DNA of 64,000 nucleotides from Caulobacter sp. CCUG 60055 (GTDB lineage: Bacteria; Pseudomonadota; Alphaproteobacteria; Caulobacterales; Caulobacteraceae), in NCBI RefSeq assembly GCF_022750545.1, contig NZ_PUIC01000016.1, forward strand, positions 62,001-126,000, written 5' to 3'. The position numbers and the translations under genes are program-made. Each line of letters begins with the position of its first letter. Position 1 is the stretch's first letter. This document shows positions 24,140 through 31,840 of the stretch, one piece after another. The notes under the pieces are model-generated. The model saw nothing but the letters and a program-made list of their open reading frames with translations. It was not told where the DNA came from and did not search any database.

Positions 24140-24183
24140 CTTTTTAGCAAGACCCTTGTTACCCGACCGAGGCTCGTCCGCCC

Positions 24184-24393
24184 ATGTCCCTGCGCAAACG
24201 CTCCCTGCTGCTGTCGGGCCACGCCACCTCGCTGGCGCTCGAACCCGAGTTCTGGGCCGTGCTGGACGCCATGGCCGCGACCCGCGCCGTCAGCCTCGCC
24301 GGCCTGATCGGCCAGATCGACGAGACCCGCCAGGGCCGCCCGCTGGCCTCGGCCTGCCGGGTGGCGGCGCTGGCCTACGCCGGCGAGCGTTGA
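24184..24393 (+). CDS. ribbon-helix-helix domain protein (RHH_4)
   Basis: A 69-residue protein of the RHH_4 type. It opens MSLRKRSLLLSGHATSLALE, where KRSLLL is the likely DNA-contacting beta strand, followed by the helices EPEFWAVLDAMAAT and SLAGLIGQIDET. Such proteins dimerise to bind DNA, and many are small regulators of unknown target. It reads away from the coq4-like gene across a palindrome, so it may control that gene or itself. The ATG at 24184 gives the complete domain. Codon use is like the neighbours. Confidence 0.8.
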   Translation: MSLRKRSLLLSGHATSLALEPEFWAVLDAMAATRAVSLAGLIGQIDETRQGRPLASACRVAALAYAGER

Positions 24394-24400
24394 CGCCCGC

Positions 24401-24625
24401 CTAGCCGGGCCGGCCGGGAAGCGGCGACGGCAGGGGCGCGGGTTGCGGCGCGGCTGGCGGCTCCGGCAGGGGCGCGGACAGGGCCAGACGAGCCGGATGC
24501 AGACCAAGGCCGCAAGTGGCCCAGACCGCCAGGATCGCCGCCGCCAAGGCCGCGCCGCACCCGAGGATGAGCCACGAGACCCAACCGCGCCGCGCCGGCC
24601 CGGCCGATTTTTCTTTCTTCGACAT
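24401..24625 (-). CDS. small single-pass membrane protein
   Basis: A 74-residue protein with a basic N-terminus (MSKKEKSAGPARRGW), one transmembrane helix (VSWLILGCGAALAAAILAVWA, residues about 16-36) and a Pro-rich periplasmic tail (APLPEPPAAPQPAPLPSP). The frame is clean and the topology sensible, but there is no recognisable family. It converges on the RHH gene with a seven-base gap and is divergent from the helicase gene. Function unknown. Confidence 0.5.
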   Translation of the reverse strand: MSKKEKSAGPARRGWVSWLILGCGAALAAAILAVWATCGLGLHPARLALSAPLPEPPAAPQPAPLPSPLPGRPG

Positions 24626-24697
24626 GGTCCGGAAACCGCCGAGCGCGACGACCGGTTCCGGCGCCCCTTAAGGCGGCCGCGGTTTGTGCTACATATG

Positions 24698-24718
24698 TTC
24701 TGAATCAGAAAGCGCTTT
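24698..24718. promoter_or_regulatory. two overlapping palindromes before the helicase gene
   Basis: TTCTGA-A-TCAGAA (24698-24710) and AAAGCGCTTT (24709-24718) are perfect inverted repeats ending four bases before the GTG start of the helicase. They do not fit the alphaproteobacterial SOS box GTTC-N7-GTTC. They may form a hairpin affecting translation or bind a repressor. Confidence 0.35.
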
Positions 24719-24721
24719 TCC

Positions 24722-27049
24722 GTGTCCGACCTGCCCTCCCCCCGCATCTCCGACCTCGCCCGGCCGCACGCGCCGGCCGCCTATCTCGACGGCCTCAATC
24801 CCGAGCAGCGCCAGGCGGTCGAGGCGACCGAGGGCCCTGTCCTGGTGCTGGCCGGCGCCGGCACCGGCAAGACGCGGGTGCTGACCACTCGCCTGGCGCA
24901 CATCCTGGCCACCGGCCGGGCGCGGCCATGGGAGCTGCTGGCCGTCACCTTCACCAACAAGGCCGCGCGCGAGATGCGCGAGCGGATCACCCACATCATC
25001 GGCGCCCAGGCCGAGGGCCTGCGCTGGCTGGGGACCTTCCACTCGATCGCCGCCCAGATCCTGCGCCGCCACGCCGAGCTGGTCGGGCTGAAATCGAACT
25101 ACACCATCCTCGACACCGACGATCAGGAACGCCTGATCAAGCAGCTGCTCGAGGCCGAGAACATCGACGTCAAACGCTGGACGCCCGGGGCCTTCGCCGG
25201 CCTCGTCGACCACTGGAAGAACCGCGGCTGGGCCCCCGCCAAGCTGCCGCCGGCCGAAGGGGCCGGTTTCGCCGACAATCGCGGCGCCAAGCTCTACGCC
25301 ATGTACCAGGAGCGCCTGCGGGTGCTGAACGCCTGCGACTTCGGCGATCTGCTGTTGCACAACATCACCATCTTCACCCAGCACGCCGACGTGCTGGCCG
25401 ACTATCACGGCCGCTTCAGATACATGTTGGTCGACGAGTACCAGGACACCAACGTCGCCCAGTACCTGTGGCTGCGGCTGCTGGCGCAGAAGAGCCAGAA
25501 CGTCTGCTGCGTCGGCGACGACGACCAGTCGATCTACGGCTGGCGCGGGGCCGAGGTCGACAACATCCTGCGCTTCGAGCGCGACTTCCCCGGCGCGACG
25601 GTGATCCGCCTGGAGCGCAACTACCGCTCGACCGAGCATATCCTGGCCGCCGCCTCGGGCCTGATCGCCGCCAACAAGGGCCGGCTGGGCAAGACCCTGT
25701 GGACCGAGGCCGCCGGCGGCGAGAAGGTCCAGGTGCGGGGCGTCTGGGACGGCGAGGCCGAAAGCCGCCTGATCGCCGACGAGATCGAGCGGGCCAAGCG
25801 TTCGGGCCGCAAGTATCGCGACATGGCGATCCTGGTCCGCGCCTCCTTCCAGATGCGGGCCTTCGAAGAACGGTTCGTGCTGCTGCAGATCCCCTACAAC
25901 GTTGTCGGCGGGCCGCGCTTCTTCGAGCGCGCCGAAATCCGCGACGCCCACGCCTATCTGCGGCTGGTGCAGTCCGAGGACGACGACCTCGCCTTCGAGC
26001 GCATCGTCAACACGCCCAAGCGCGGCATCGGCGAGACCAGCGTCTCCAAGCTTTTGCAGATCGCCCGCGCCAATGGCGTCTCGGCCAGCCTGGCCGCCAG
26101 GGGCCTGGTCAACACCGACGAACTGCCGGCCCGCACCCGCACGGCGCTGTCCAACTTCCTGCGCGACATGGACCGCTGGCGCCACCTGCGCCAGACCACC
26201 GACCACGCCCGCCTGCTGGAGACCATCCTCGAGGAGAGCGGCTACACCGACGCCCTGCGGCTGGACAAGAACCCCACCAGCCAGACCCGGCTGGAGAACC
26301 TGAAGGAACTGGTCCAGTCGATGTCGGCGTTCGACACGCTGGAATCCTATCTGGAGCACGTCTCCCTGGTCATGGACCTCGACCGCGGGCCGGACGACGA
26401 CGCCGTGTGGATCATGACCCTGCACTCGGCCAAGGGACTGGAATTTCCGCTGGTGTTCCTGCCCGGCTGGGAGGAAGGCGTGTTTCCCTCCCAGCGCAGC
26501 ATGGACGACAAGGGCGAGAAGGGCCTCGAAGAGGAACGCCGGCTGGCCTATGTCGGCATCACCCGCGCCCGCGAGCAGGCCCGCATCAGCTTCGTCGCCA
26601 ACCGCCAAGTCTATGGCCGCTGGACCAGCCAGCTGCCGTCGCGCTTCGTCGACGAACTGCCCTTGGCCAATGTCGAGGCCGCCAGCGAAACCGGCTATTA
26701 CGGCGGCGGCCCCGGCATGCAGGAGACCACCCGCAGCCGTTGGGACGAGGCCGCTTCGTTCGGCGGCAGCGGCTATTCCAGCCCTGGCTGGAAACGGGCC
26801 CAGGACCGCACCGTCGCGCGCGGCTTCTCCGGCGGCGGCTCCCGTCAGCCGGTCATCGAGGGCGACGGCCGCCTGGTCGCCGTGTCGATCCCGGCCAGCG
26901 CCGGCGCCGGCTACGCCCGGGGCGACCGCGTGTTCCACCAGAAGTTCGGCTACGGCTCGGTGCGCGGCGTCGAGGGCAACAAGCTGACGGTCAACTTCGA
27001 CAAGGCCGGCGAGAAGAAGGTGATCGACACCTTCGTCGAGCGGGGCTGA
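24722..27049 (+). CDS. uvrD: UvrD/PcrA-type SF1A DNA helicase
   Basis: A 775-residue 3'-5' helicase used in excision and mismatch repair and in removing RecA or blocked polymerases. It has all SF1A motifs: Q motif LNPEQRQAVEATEG, Walker A AGAGTGKT, motif II VDEYQDTNV, motif III GDDDQSIYGWRGA, motif V TLHSAKGLEFPLVF and motif VI ERRLAYVGITRAR. The C-terminus holds a Tudor-like end (DRVFHQKFGYGSVRGVEGNKLTVNFD) seen in PcrA/UvrD. The start is a GTG at 24722. Whether it is best named pcrA or uvrD cannot be settled. It is followed after one base by a MarR-type gene. Confidence 0.94.
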   Translation: MSDLPSPRISDLARPHAPAAYLDGLNPEQRQAVEATEGPVLVLAGAGTGKTRVLTTRLAHILATGRARPWELLAVTFTNKAAREMRERITHIIGAQAEGLRWLGTFHSIAAQILRRHAELVGLKSNYTILDTDDQERLIKQLLEAENIDVKRWTPGAFAGLVDHWKNRGWAPAKLPPAEGAGFADNRGAKLYAMYQERLRVLNACDFGDLLLHNITIFTQHADVLADYHGRFRYMLVDEYQDTNVAQYLWLRLLAQKSQNVCCVGDDDQSIYGWRGAEVDNILRFERDFPGATVIRLERNYRSTEHILAAASGLIAANKGRLGKTLWTEAAGGEKVQVRGVWDGEAESRLIADEIERAKRSGRKYRDMAILVRASFQMRAFEERFVLLQIPYNVVGGPRFFERAEIRDAHAYLRLVQSEDDDLAFERIVNTPKRGIGETSVSKLLQIARANGVSASLAARGLVNTDELPARTRTALSNFLRDMDRWRHLRQTTDHARLLETILEESGYTDALRLDKNPTSQTRLENLKELVQSMSAFDTLESYLEHVSLVMDLDRGPDDDAVWIMTLHSAKGLEFPLVFLPGWEEGVFPSQRSMDDKGEKGLEEERRLAYVGITRAREQARISFVANRQVYGRWTSQLPSRFVDELPLANVEAASETGYYGGGPGMQETTRSRWDEAASFGGSGYSSPGWKRAQDRTVARGFSGGGSRQPVIEGDGRLVAVSIPASAGAGYARGDRVFHQKFGYGSVRGVEGNKLTVNFDKAGEKKVIDTFVERG

Positions 27050-27050
27050 C

Positions 27051-27578
27051 GTGACGTCCGAGCTCAAGGGCCGACGCGAGGACGCGGACTACAACCGGGG
27101 CTGGGGCGCGGCCGCCCTGGGCGCGCGCCTGCGCCGGCTGTCCGAGCGCATCGACCGCGAGGCCGCCGCCGTCTACGCCCGCGACGGCGTCCGCTTCGAG
27201 CAGCGGTGGATGAGCGTCCTGCGTCTGCTGTCCGAACGCGACGGCCTGTCGGTCCGCGACATCGCCGAGGCGCTGGTCATCACCCATCCCTCGGTCAGCC
27301 AGACCCGCCGTTCGTTGCAGGACGCCGGCCTGGTCGCGGACGCGCCCGACCCCGCGGACGCCCGTCGGCGCATCCTGCGGCTGACCGAGGACGGCGCCGC
27401 CTTCGTCGCCCGCGTGCGGCCGGTCTGGCAGGCGCTGATGGAGGCCGCCATTGAACTCGACCACGAGGCCGGCGACGTCATCGGCCCGCTGAACCGCCTC
27501 GACGAAGCCCTGGCCCGCCGATCGCTCTACGACCGCGCCGTCGACAGGCTGGCGGGACCGGACGAGCCCTCGACCTGA
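27051..27578 (+). CDS. MarR family transcriptional regulator
   Basis: A 175-residue regulator starting with GTG one base after the helicase stop, so probably cotranscribed. The winged-helix core is residues about 48-110: MSVLRLLSERDGLSVRDIAEALVITHPSVSQTRRSLQDAGLVADAPDPADARRR, with the recognition helix in HPSVSQTRRSL and the wing in the following basic loop. The N-terminal and C-terminal helices form the dimer interface. MarR proteins respond to small ligands; nothing in the context identifies one. A dipeptidase homologue follows about 100 bases downstream. Confidence 0.85.
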   Translation: MTSELKGRREDADYNRGWGAAALGARLRRLSERIDREAAAVYARDGVRFEQRWMSVLRLLSERDGLSVRDIAEALVITHPSVSQTRRSLQDAGLVADAPDPADARRRILRLTEDGAAFVARVRPVWQALMEAAIELDHEAGDVIGPLNRLDEALARRSLYDRAVDRLAGPDEPST

Positions 27579-27682
27579 ACCGGAAGCGCGGCGTCTTACG
27601 GCGAAGTAATGCGTAGGCGCCTATTAAATTACCGGGATCGCGGCTATGCCGCTGGCCAGACGACGTCGATCGTCGACAGGGG

Positions 27683-28783
27683 ATGGCCATGCTCATCAAC
27701 AGACGCGCAATTCTCGCCGGCGCCGGCGCGGCGACGCTGACCTCGGCGGCCGTCTACGCGAGCCCGCGCCCCGGGCGCCGCCTGGTCATCAACGGCAACC
27801 TCGTGGTTCCGATCCCGACCGGTTCCGATCCGCCGCTCGACAAGGCGACCATCGCCGCCATACGCGCCTCCGGCCTGACCGCACTCAAGATGTCGATCGG
27901 CGGCGCCTCGGCCGATTTCGACGAGGCGAACACCGAATTGGACGCCATCGACCGGGGCGTCAGGCGATATCCCACGCTCTTCATGCCGGTGCGGACCCTG
28001 GCGGACCTCGCCAAGGCGCGCACGACGCGGCGGATAGGCCTGATCTCGTCGTTCGAGGCCTCGACCCCGCTCGGCCAGGACGTCGAGCGCATCGACCATT
28101 TTCATCGTCGCGGCGTGAAGGTCATGCAGCTCAGCTACAACACCCCCTCGCCGTTCGCCTCGGGCGTCCTGTCCAAGCAGCCGTCGGCCGGCCTGACCGA
28201 TCTCGGCCGCCAGGCCATCGCCCGGATGAACGCGATCGGCGTCACGCTCGACCTCAGCCACGCCGACGAGGCCTCGACCCTGGCCGCGATCGAGGCTTCC
28301 AAGCGCCCCCCGCTGATCACCCATGCCGGCTGCGCGGCGATCCACGAGCATCCGCGCAACAAGACCGACAAGGTCATCAAGGCCCTGGCCGACAAGGACG
28401 GCGTGATGGGCGTCTACGAGCTGTGCTTCCTGACGGCGGGCCCGGCCCAGCCGAGCCTCGACGACTATCTGGCCCACATGCTCCACGCCCTGAACCTCGC
28501 CGGCGAGGACCATGTCGGGATCGGCAGCGACGCCTTCCTGACAGCGTTCGACACCTCGCCCGAGAACATGGCCGATTGGAACAAGCAGATCGAGGCGCGC
28601 AAGGCCATGGGCGTCGGCGCTCCCGGCGAGGGCCGTCCGCCCTATGTCAAGGGCCTGAACAGGCCAGACCGCTGCGCCGTCATCGCTTCGGCCCTCGCCA
28701 GGCGCGGCTGCAAGAGCCGCGTGATCGACAAGATCATGGGCGGAAACTTCCATCGCGTCTTCGCCGCCACCTGGGCGGCCTGA
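27683..28783 (+). CDS. peptidase M19 (membrane dipeptidase) homologue with altered metal site
   Basis: A 366-residue renal-dipeptidase-family protein. The N-terminus NRRAILAGAGAATLT is a twin-arginine-like signal. The family's metal ligands are visible at E125 (LISSFEAST), H193 (LDLSHADEAS), H214 (LITHAGC), with R225 (HPRN) and D283 (IGSDAF). However, the N-terminal H-x-D that binds the second zinc is replaced: the expected IDGHND segment reads I-N-G-N-L-V (residues 36-41). The beta-metal site therefore looks lost, and activity may differ from a normal dipeptidase. The ATG at 27683 follows GGGGATGGCC. It follows the MarR gene but is about 100 bases away. Confidence 0.85.
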   Translation: MAMLINRRAILAGAGAATLTSAAVYASPRPGRRLVINGNLVVPIPTGSDPPLDKATIAAIRASGLTALKMSIGGASADFDEANTELDAIDRGVRRYPTLFMPVRTLADLAKARTTRRIGLISSFEASTPLGQDVERIDHFHRRGVKVMQLSYNTPSPFASGVLSKQPSAGLTDLGRQAIARMNAIGVTLDLSHADEASTLAAIEASKRPPLITHAGCAAIHEHPRNKTDKVIKALADKDGVMGVYELCFLTAGPAQPSLDDYLAHMLHALNLAGEDHVGIGSDAFLTAFDTSPENMADWNKQIEARKAMGVGAPGEGRPPYVKGLNRPDRCAVIASALARRGCKSRVIDKIMGGNFHRVFAATWAA

Positions 28784-28808
28784 AACCGGTTCGCCACGCT
28801 TGACTCAC

Positions 28809-28852
28809 TCATAGCCGGACGGTTATGAAAAATCATAGCTTCCGAGTTATGA
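28809..28852. promoter_or_regulatory. two tandem TCATAGC-N6-GTTATGA operators
   Basis: TCATAGC-N6-GTTATGA occurs at 28809-28828 and again at 28833-28852, a 24-base period. In each, CATAGC and GTTATG are imperfect inverted repeats. The second ends six bases before the favoured ArsR start at 28858, so the sites cover the promoter. ArsR-type repressors bind such 12-2-12-like dyads. Confidence 0.72.
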
Positions 28853-28857
28853 TTTTC

Positions 28858-29181
28858 ATGCCCACAGACGCCGACACGGTCTTCTCCGCCCTGGCCGATC
28901 CGACCCGCCGGGCGATCTTCCAGCGCCTCTCGCGCGAAGGCGAGCAGACCGTCCACATCCTGACCGGCCACGCCGGCGTATCCCAGCCGGCGGTGTCCAA
29001 GCACCTGGCGACCCTCAAGCGCGCCGGCCTGGTGAGCGACCGCCGCGCCGGACGCGAGACCCACTATCGCGTCCGTGTCGAAGGGCTGGCCCCGCTGGTC
29101 GACTGGATGAGCCTCTACGGCGCGTTCTGGCGCGACCGGTTCGACGCGCTGGAAGACCTGCTGGCGAGGATGGACGGATGA
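28858..29181 (+). CDS. ArsR family transcriptional regulator
   Basis: A 107-residue winged-helix repressor starting MPTDADTVFSALADPTRRAIFQRL, the standard ArsR/SmtB opening. The recognition helix is in GHAGVSQPAVSKHLATLKRAGL and the wing in VSDRRAGRETHYRVR. There are no Cys metal ligands, so it belongs to the metal-independent branch often paired with SRPBCC proteins. The start at 28858 is preferred over the first ATG at 28825 because the latter lies within the operators; ATG 28849 is a further alternative. Its stop overlaps the SRPBCC gene by ATGA. It probably represses its own operon. Confidence 0.87.
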   Translation: MPTDADTVFSALADPTRRAIFQRLSREGEQTVHILTGHAGVSQPAVSKHLATLKRAGLVSDRRAGRETHYRVRVEGLAPLVDWMSLYGAFWRDRFDALEDLLARMDG

Positions 29182-29618
29182 TCGACCCGATCGCGGAGAC
29201 GCGCTCGCTGGTGGTCGAGCGGCTGATGCCGCATTCGCCCGAAAAGATCTGGCGCGCGCTCACCCAACCCTGGCTCATCGAGGAGTGGCTGATGCAGAAC
29301 GACTTCTCGCCCGAGGTCGGCCATCGCTTCACCGTTCGGGCCAAGCCGCTGCCCGGCTGGTCCGGCGTCGCCCATTGCGAGGTCGTCGCGGTCGAGCCGC
29401 CTCGCCGCCTCGCCTATCGCTGGGGCGACGGAACCGAGTCCGACACCCACGTCCGCACCCTGGTCACCTGGACCCTGACGCCCGAGGCGGAGGGCGTGCT
29501 GGTGCGCATGGAGCAATCGGGCTTCCGCCCGCAGGACGTGCTGGCCCACGCCCGGATGGGCGCCGGCTGGCCGCGCGTCCTCCAACGCCTCGACCAGACC
29601 GCAGGAGCGCTTCAGTGA
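29178..29618 (+). CDS. SRPBCC domain (AHSA1-like) protein
   Basis: A 146-residue protein of the START/Bet v1-like AHSA1 family. It begins IAETRSLVVERLMPHSPEKIWRALTQPWLIEEWLM, the typical first strand and helix, and has VTWTLTPEAEGVLVRMEQSGF near the end. These proteins form a hydrophobic ligand cavity and usually lie next to an ArsR gene, as here. The start ATG overlaps the regulator's stop (ATGA), and the stop overlaps the GTG of the flavoprotein gene, so all three are translated from one message. The ligand is unknown. Confidence 0.88.
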   Translation: MIDPIAETRSLVVERLMPHSPEKIWRALTQPWLIEEWLMQNDFSPEVGHRFTVRAKPLPGWSGVAHCEVVAVEPPRRLAYRWGDGTESDTHVRTLVTWTLTPEAEGVLVRMEQSGFRPQDVLAHARMGAGWPRVLQRLDQTAGALQ

Positions 29619-30211
29619 ACGCGCCGAACGCCCGCATCGCCATCGTCTATCACAGCGGCTACGGCCACACCGAGCGGCAGGCCCAGGCCGTCAAGGCCGG
29701 CGTCGAGCAGGTGGCCGGCGCCGAAGTCCTGCTGCTCGACGTCGAGGCGGCCAAGACCCGCTGGGACGACCTGGCCAAGGCCGAGGCGATCATCTTCGGG
29801 GCGCCGACCTACGTGGCCAGCGCCTCGGCCTCGTTCAAGGCCTTCCAGGAGGCCAGCTCCAACGCCGTGATGGCGACCGGCTTCGGCTGGAAGGACAAGA
29901 TCGCCGCCGGCTTCACCAATTCCGGCTCGCGGTCGGGCGACAAGCTGGCGACCCTGACCCAGATCGCCCTCTTCGCCGCGCAACACGGCATGCACTGGGT
30001 CAATCTCGGCCTGCCCCCCGCCAACAACGCCTCCACGGGCTCGGAAGACGAGCTGAACCGGCACGGCTACTGGCTGGGCGCCGGCGCCCAGTCCAATGTC
30101 GACCAGGGGCCCGACGTCGCGCCGCCGGAAGCCGACCTCGCCACCGCCCGCCACCTGGGCCGGCGCGTCGCCGAGACCACCCTCCAGTTCGTCCGCGGCC
30201 GCGCGGCCTGA
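29615..30211 (+). CDS. WrbA-like flavodoxin-family NAD(P)H:quinone oxidoreductase
   Basis: A 198-residue flavodoxin-fold protein starting with GTG (VNAPNARIAIVYHSGYGHTERQAQAV). The phosphate-binding loop S-G-Y-G-H-T-E binds FMN. Family features follow: ADAIIFGAPTYV-like segment AEAIIFGAPTYVASAS, then GWKDKIAAGFTNSGSRSGDK and NLGLPP. It is close to WrbA, which reduces quinones with NAD(P)H in oxidative stress, though the C-terminal domain differs. Third gene of the ArsR operon. Its GTG overlaps the upstream stop. The converging glpK ends six bases away. Confidence 0.85.
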   Translation: MNAPNARIAIVYHSGYGHTERQAQAVKAGVEQVAGAEVLLLDVEAAKTRWDDLAKAEAIIFGAPTYVASASASFKAFQEASSNAVMATGFGWKDKIAAGFTNSGSRSGDKLATLTQIALFAAQHGMHWVNLGLPPANNASTGSEDELNRHGYWLGAGAQSNVDQGPDVAPPEADLATARHLGRRVAETTLQFVRGRAA

Positions 30212-30217
30212 CGCCGC

Positions 30218-31726
30218 CTAGGACCGTACGCGCGGCACCGCGTCGAGCCAGCGGGCGTAGGCCGCCTCGCGGGCGCGGTCGGGCGCGGCGGGGCGCAGGA
30301 GGTCGGACGCCGGCCGTGCGGCGGCGGCGTCCTCGAGCGAGCCGAACAGCCCGACGCCGAGGCCGGCGAACAGCGCCGCGCCCAGCGCCGTGGTCTCCTG
30401 ATACGACGCGCGGCGGACGGGCAGCCCGGTCAGGTCGGCCAGCCGCTGCGAGAACCACACGCTGTTCGACATGCCGCCGTCGATGCGCAGCTCGACCGAG
30501 GCCGCGTTCTCGCCCAGGCCGAACGCCTTGGGCGCGTCGCCGCGCATCGCCTCGATCAGGTCGCGGGTCTGCAGGGCGCAGGCGTCGAAGGTCGCCGCCG
30601 CGATCTCGGGCAGGCCGGCGTCGCGCGTCAGGCCGAAGATCGCGCCCCGCGCCTCGGCGTCCCACCAGGGCGCGCCCAGGCCGGTGAACGCCGGCACCAC
30701 CACCACGCCATGGTCGGGCTTGGCCGAGCGCGCCAGGGCCTCGGCCGTTCGAGGGCCGCCGGTGACGCCCAGCCCCTCACCCAGCCACTGGATCGCGGCG
30801 CCGGCGACGAAGATCGACCCTTCCAGCGCGAAGGCCGGCCGACCGCCCAGGCGCGAGGCCACGGTGGTCAGCAGGCGCGAGCGCGAGCGCGGCGCCGTCT
30901 GGCCGGTGTGCAGCAGCATGAAGCAACCGGTGCCATAGGTCGCCTTCATCTCGCCGGGCCGGATGCAGCCCTGCCCCATCAGCGCGCCCTGCTGGTCGCC
31001 GACCACCGCGCGGATCGGCACGGCGCGGCCCAGCAGGTCGATCTCGGTCTCGCCGTAGTCGCCGGCGGTGTCGCTCACCTGCGGCAGCAGGACCGCCGGC
31101 ACATCGAACAGCCGCAGCATCTCCGGCGACCAGTCCTGGGTCTCGAGGCCATAGAGCAGCGTGCGCGAGGCGTTGGTGGCGTCGGTGGCGTGCACGCGGC
31201 CGCCGGTCAGCCGCCAGACCACCCAGCTGTCGATGGTGCCGCAGAGCAGCTCGCCGGCCTCGGCCCGCGCCCGGGCCCCGGCGACGTTGTCGAGCAGCCA
31301 GGCGATCTTGGTCGCCGAGAAATAGGGATCGAGCAGCAGGCCGGTGACCTGGGTGACCGTCTCCTCGGCGCCGGCGGCGCGCAGACGGTCGCAGACGGCC
31401 GCCGTGCGGCGGTCCTGCCAGACGATGGCCGGATGGATCGGGCGGCCGGTGGCCCTGTCCCAGACCACCACAGTCTCGCGCTGGTTGGTGACGCCGATGG
31501 CGGCCAGGTCGGCGACCGCGCGGCCGGACCGCTCCACCGCCTCGCGCAGCACGGCCACGCAGGCGGCGAAGATCTCCTCGGCGTCGTGCTCGACCCAGCC
31601 GTCGGCGGGATAGGATTGCCGCAGCGGACGCGACGCCGTCGACAGGGCCGCCCCGGCCGCGTCGAACAGGATGGCGCGCGTGCTGGTGGTTCCCTGGTCC
31701 AGCGCCAGCAGCAAGGGCTCGCCCAT
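30218..31726 (-). CDS. glpK: glycerol kinase
   Basis: A 502-residue FGGY-family kinase that phosphorylates glycerol to sn-glycerol-3-phosphate. It starts MGEPLLLALDQGTTSTRAILFD with the phosphate-1 loop; later come GVTNQRETVVVWDRATGRPI, GTIDSWVVWRLTGG, GDQQGALMGQ and RIDGGMSNSVWF. The ATG at 31726 follows GGGAGAGG and is chosen over the TTG at 31732. No glpD or glpF is nearby, so glycerol catabolism genes are dispersed. It converges on the WrbA-like gene. Confidence 0.96.
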   Translation of the reverse strand: MGEPLLLALDQGTTSTRAILFDAAGAALSTASRPLRQSYPADGWVEHDAEEIFAACVAVLREAVERSGRAVADLAAIGVTNQRETVVVWDRATGRPIHPAIVWQDRRTAAVCDRLRAAGAEETVTQVTGLLLDPYFSATKIAWLLDNVAGARARAEAGELLCGTIDSWVVWRLTGGRVHATDATNASRTLLYGLETQDWSPEMLRLFDVPAVLLPQVSDTAGDYGETEIDLLGRAVPIRAVVGDQQGALMGQGCIRPGEMKATYGTGCFMLLHTGQTAPRSRSRLLTTVASRLGGRPAFALEGSIFVAGAAIQWLGEGLGVTGGPRTAEALARSAKPDHGVVVVPAFTGLGAPWWDAEARGAIFGLTRDAGLPEIAAATFDACALQTRDLIEAMRGDAPKAFGLGENAASVELRIDGGMSNSVWFSQRLADLTGLPVRRASYQETTALGAALFAGLGVGLFGSLEDAAAARPASDLLRPAAPDRAREAAYARWLDAVPRVRS

Positions 31727-31840
31727 GGTCAACCTCTCCCCCGACAGACTCGCCCCGTCGCCGGCGCGAGCTTAAGCTTGTTTTCACGCCGGCGCCGCAG
31801 GCTGCAGACTACAGACGATTCCCAGGATCGGGGGGACGCC

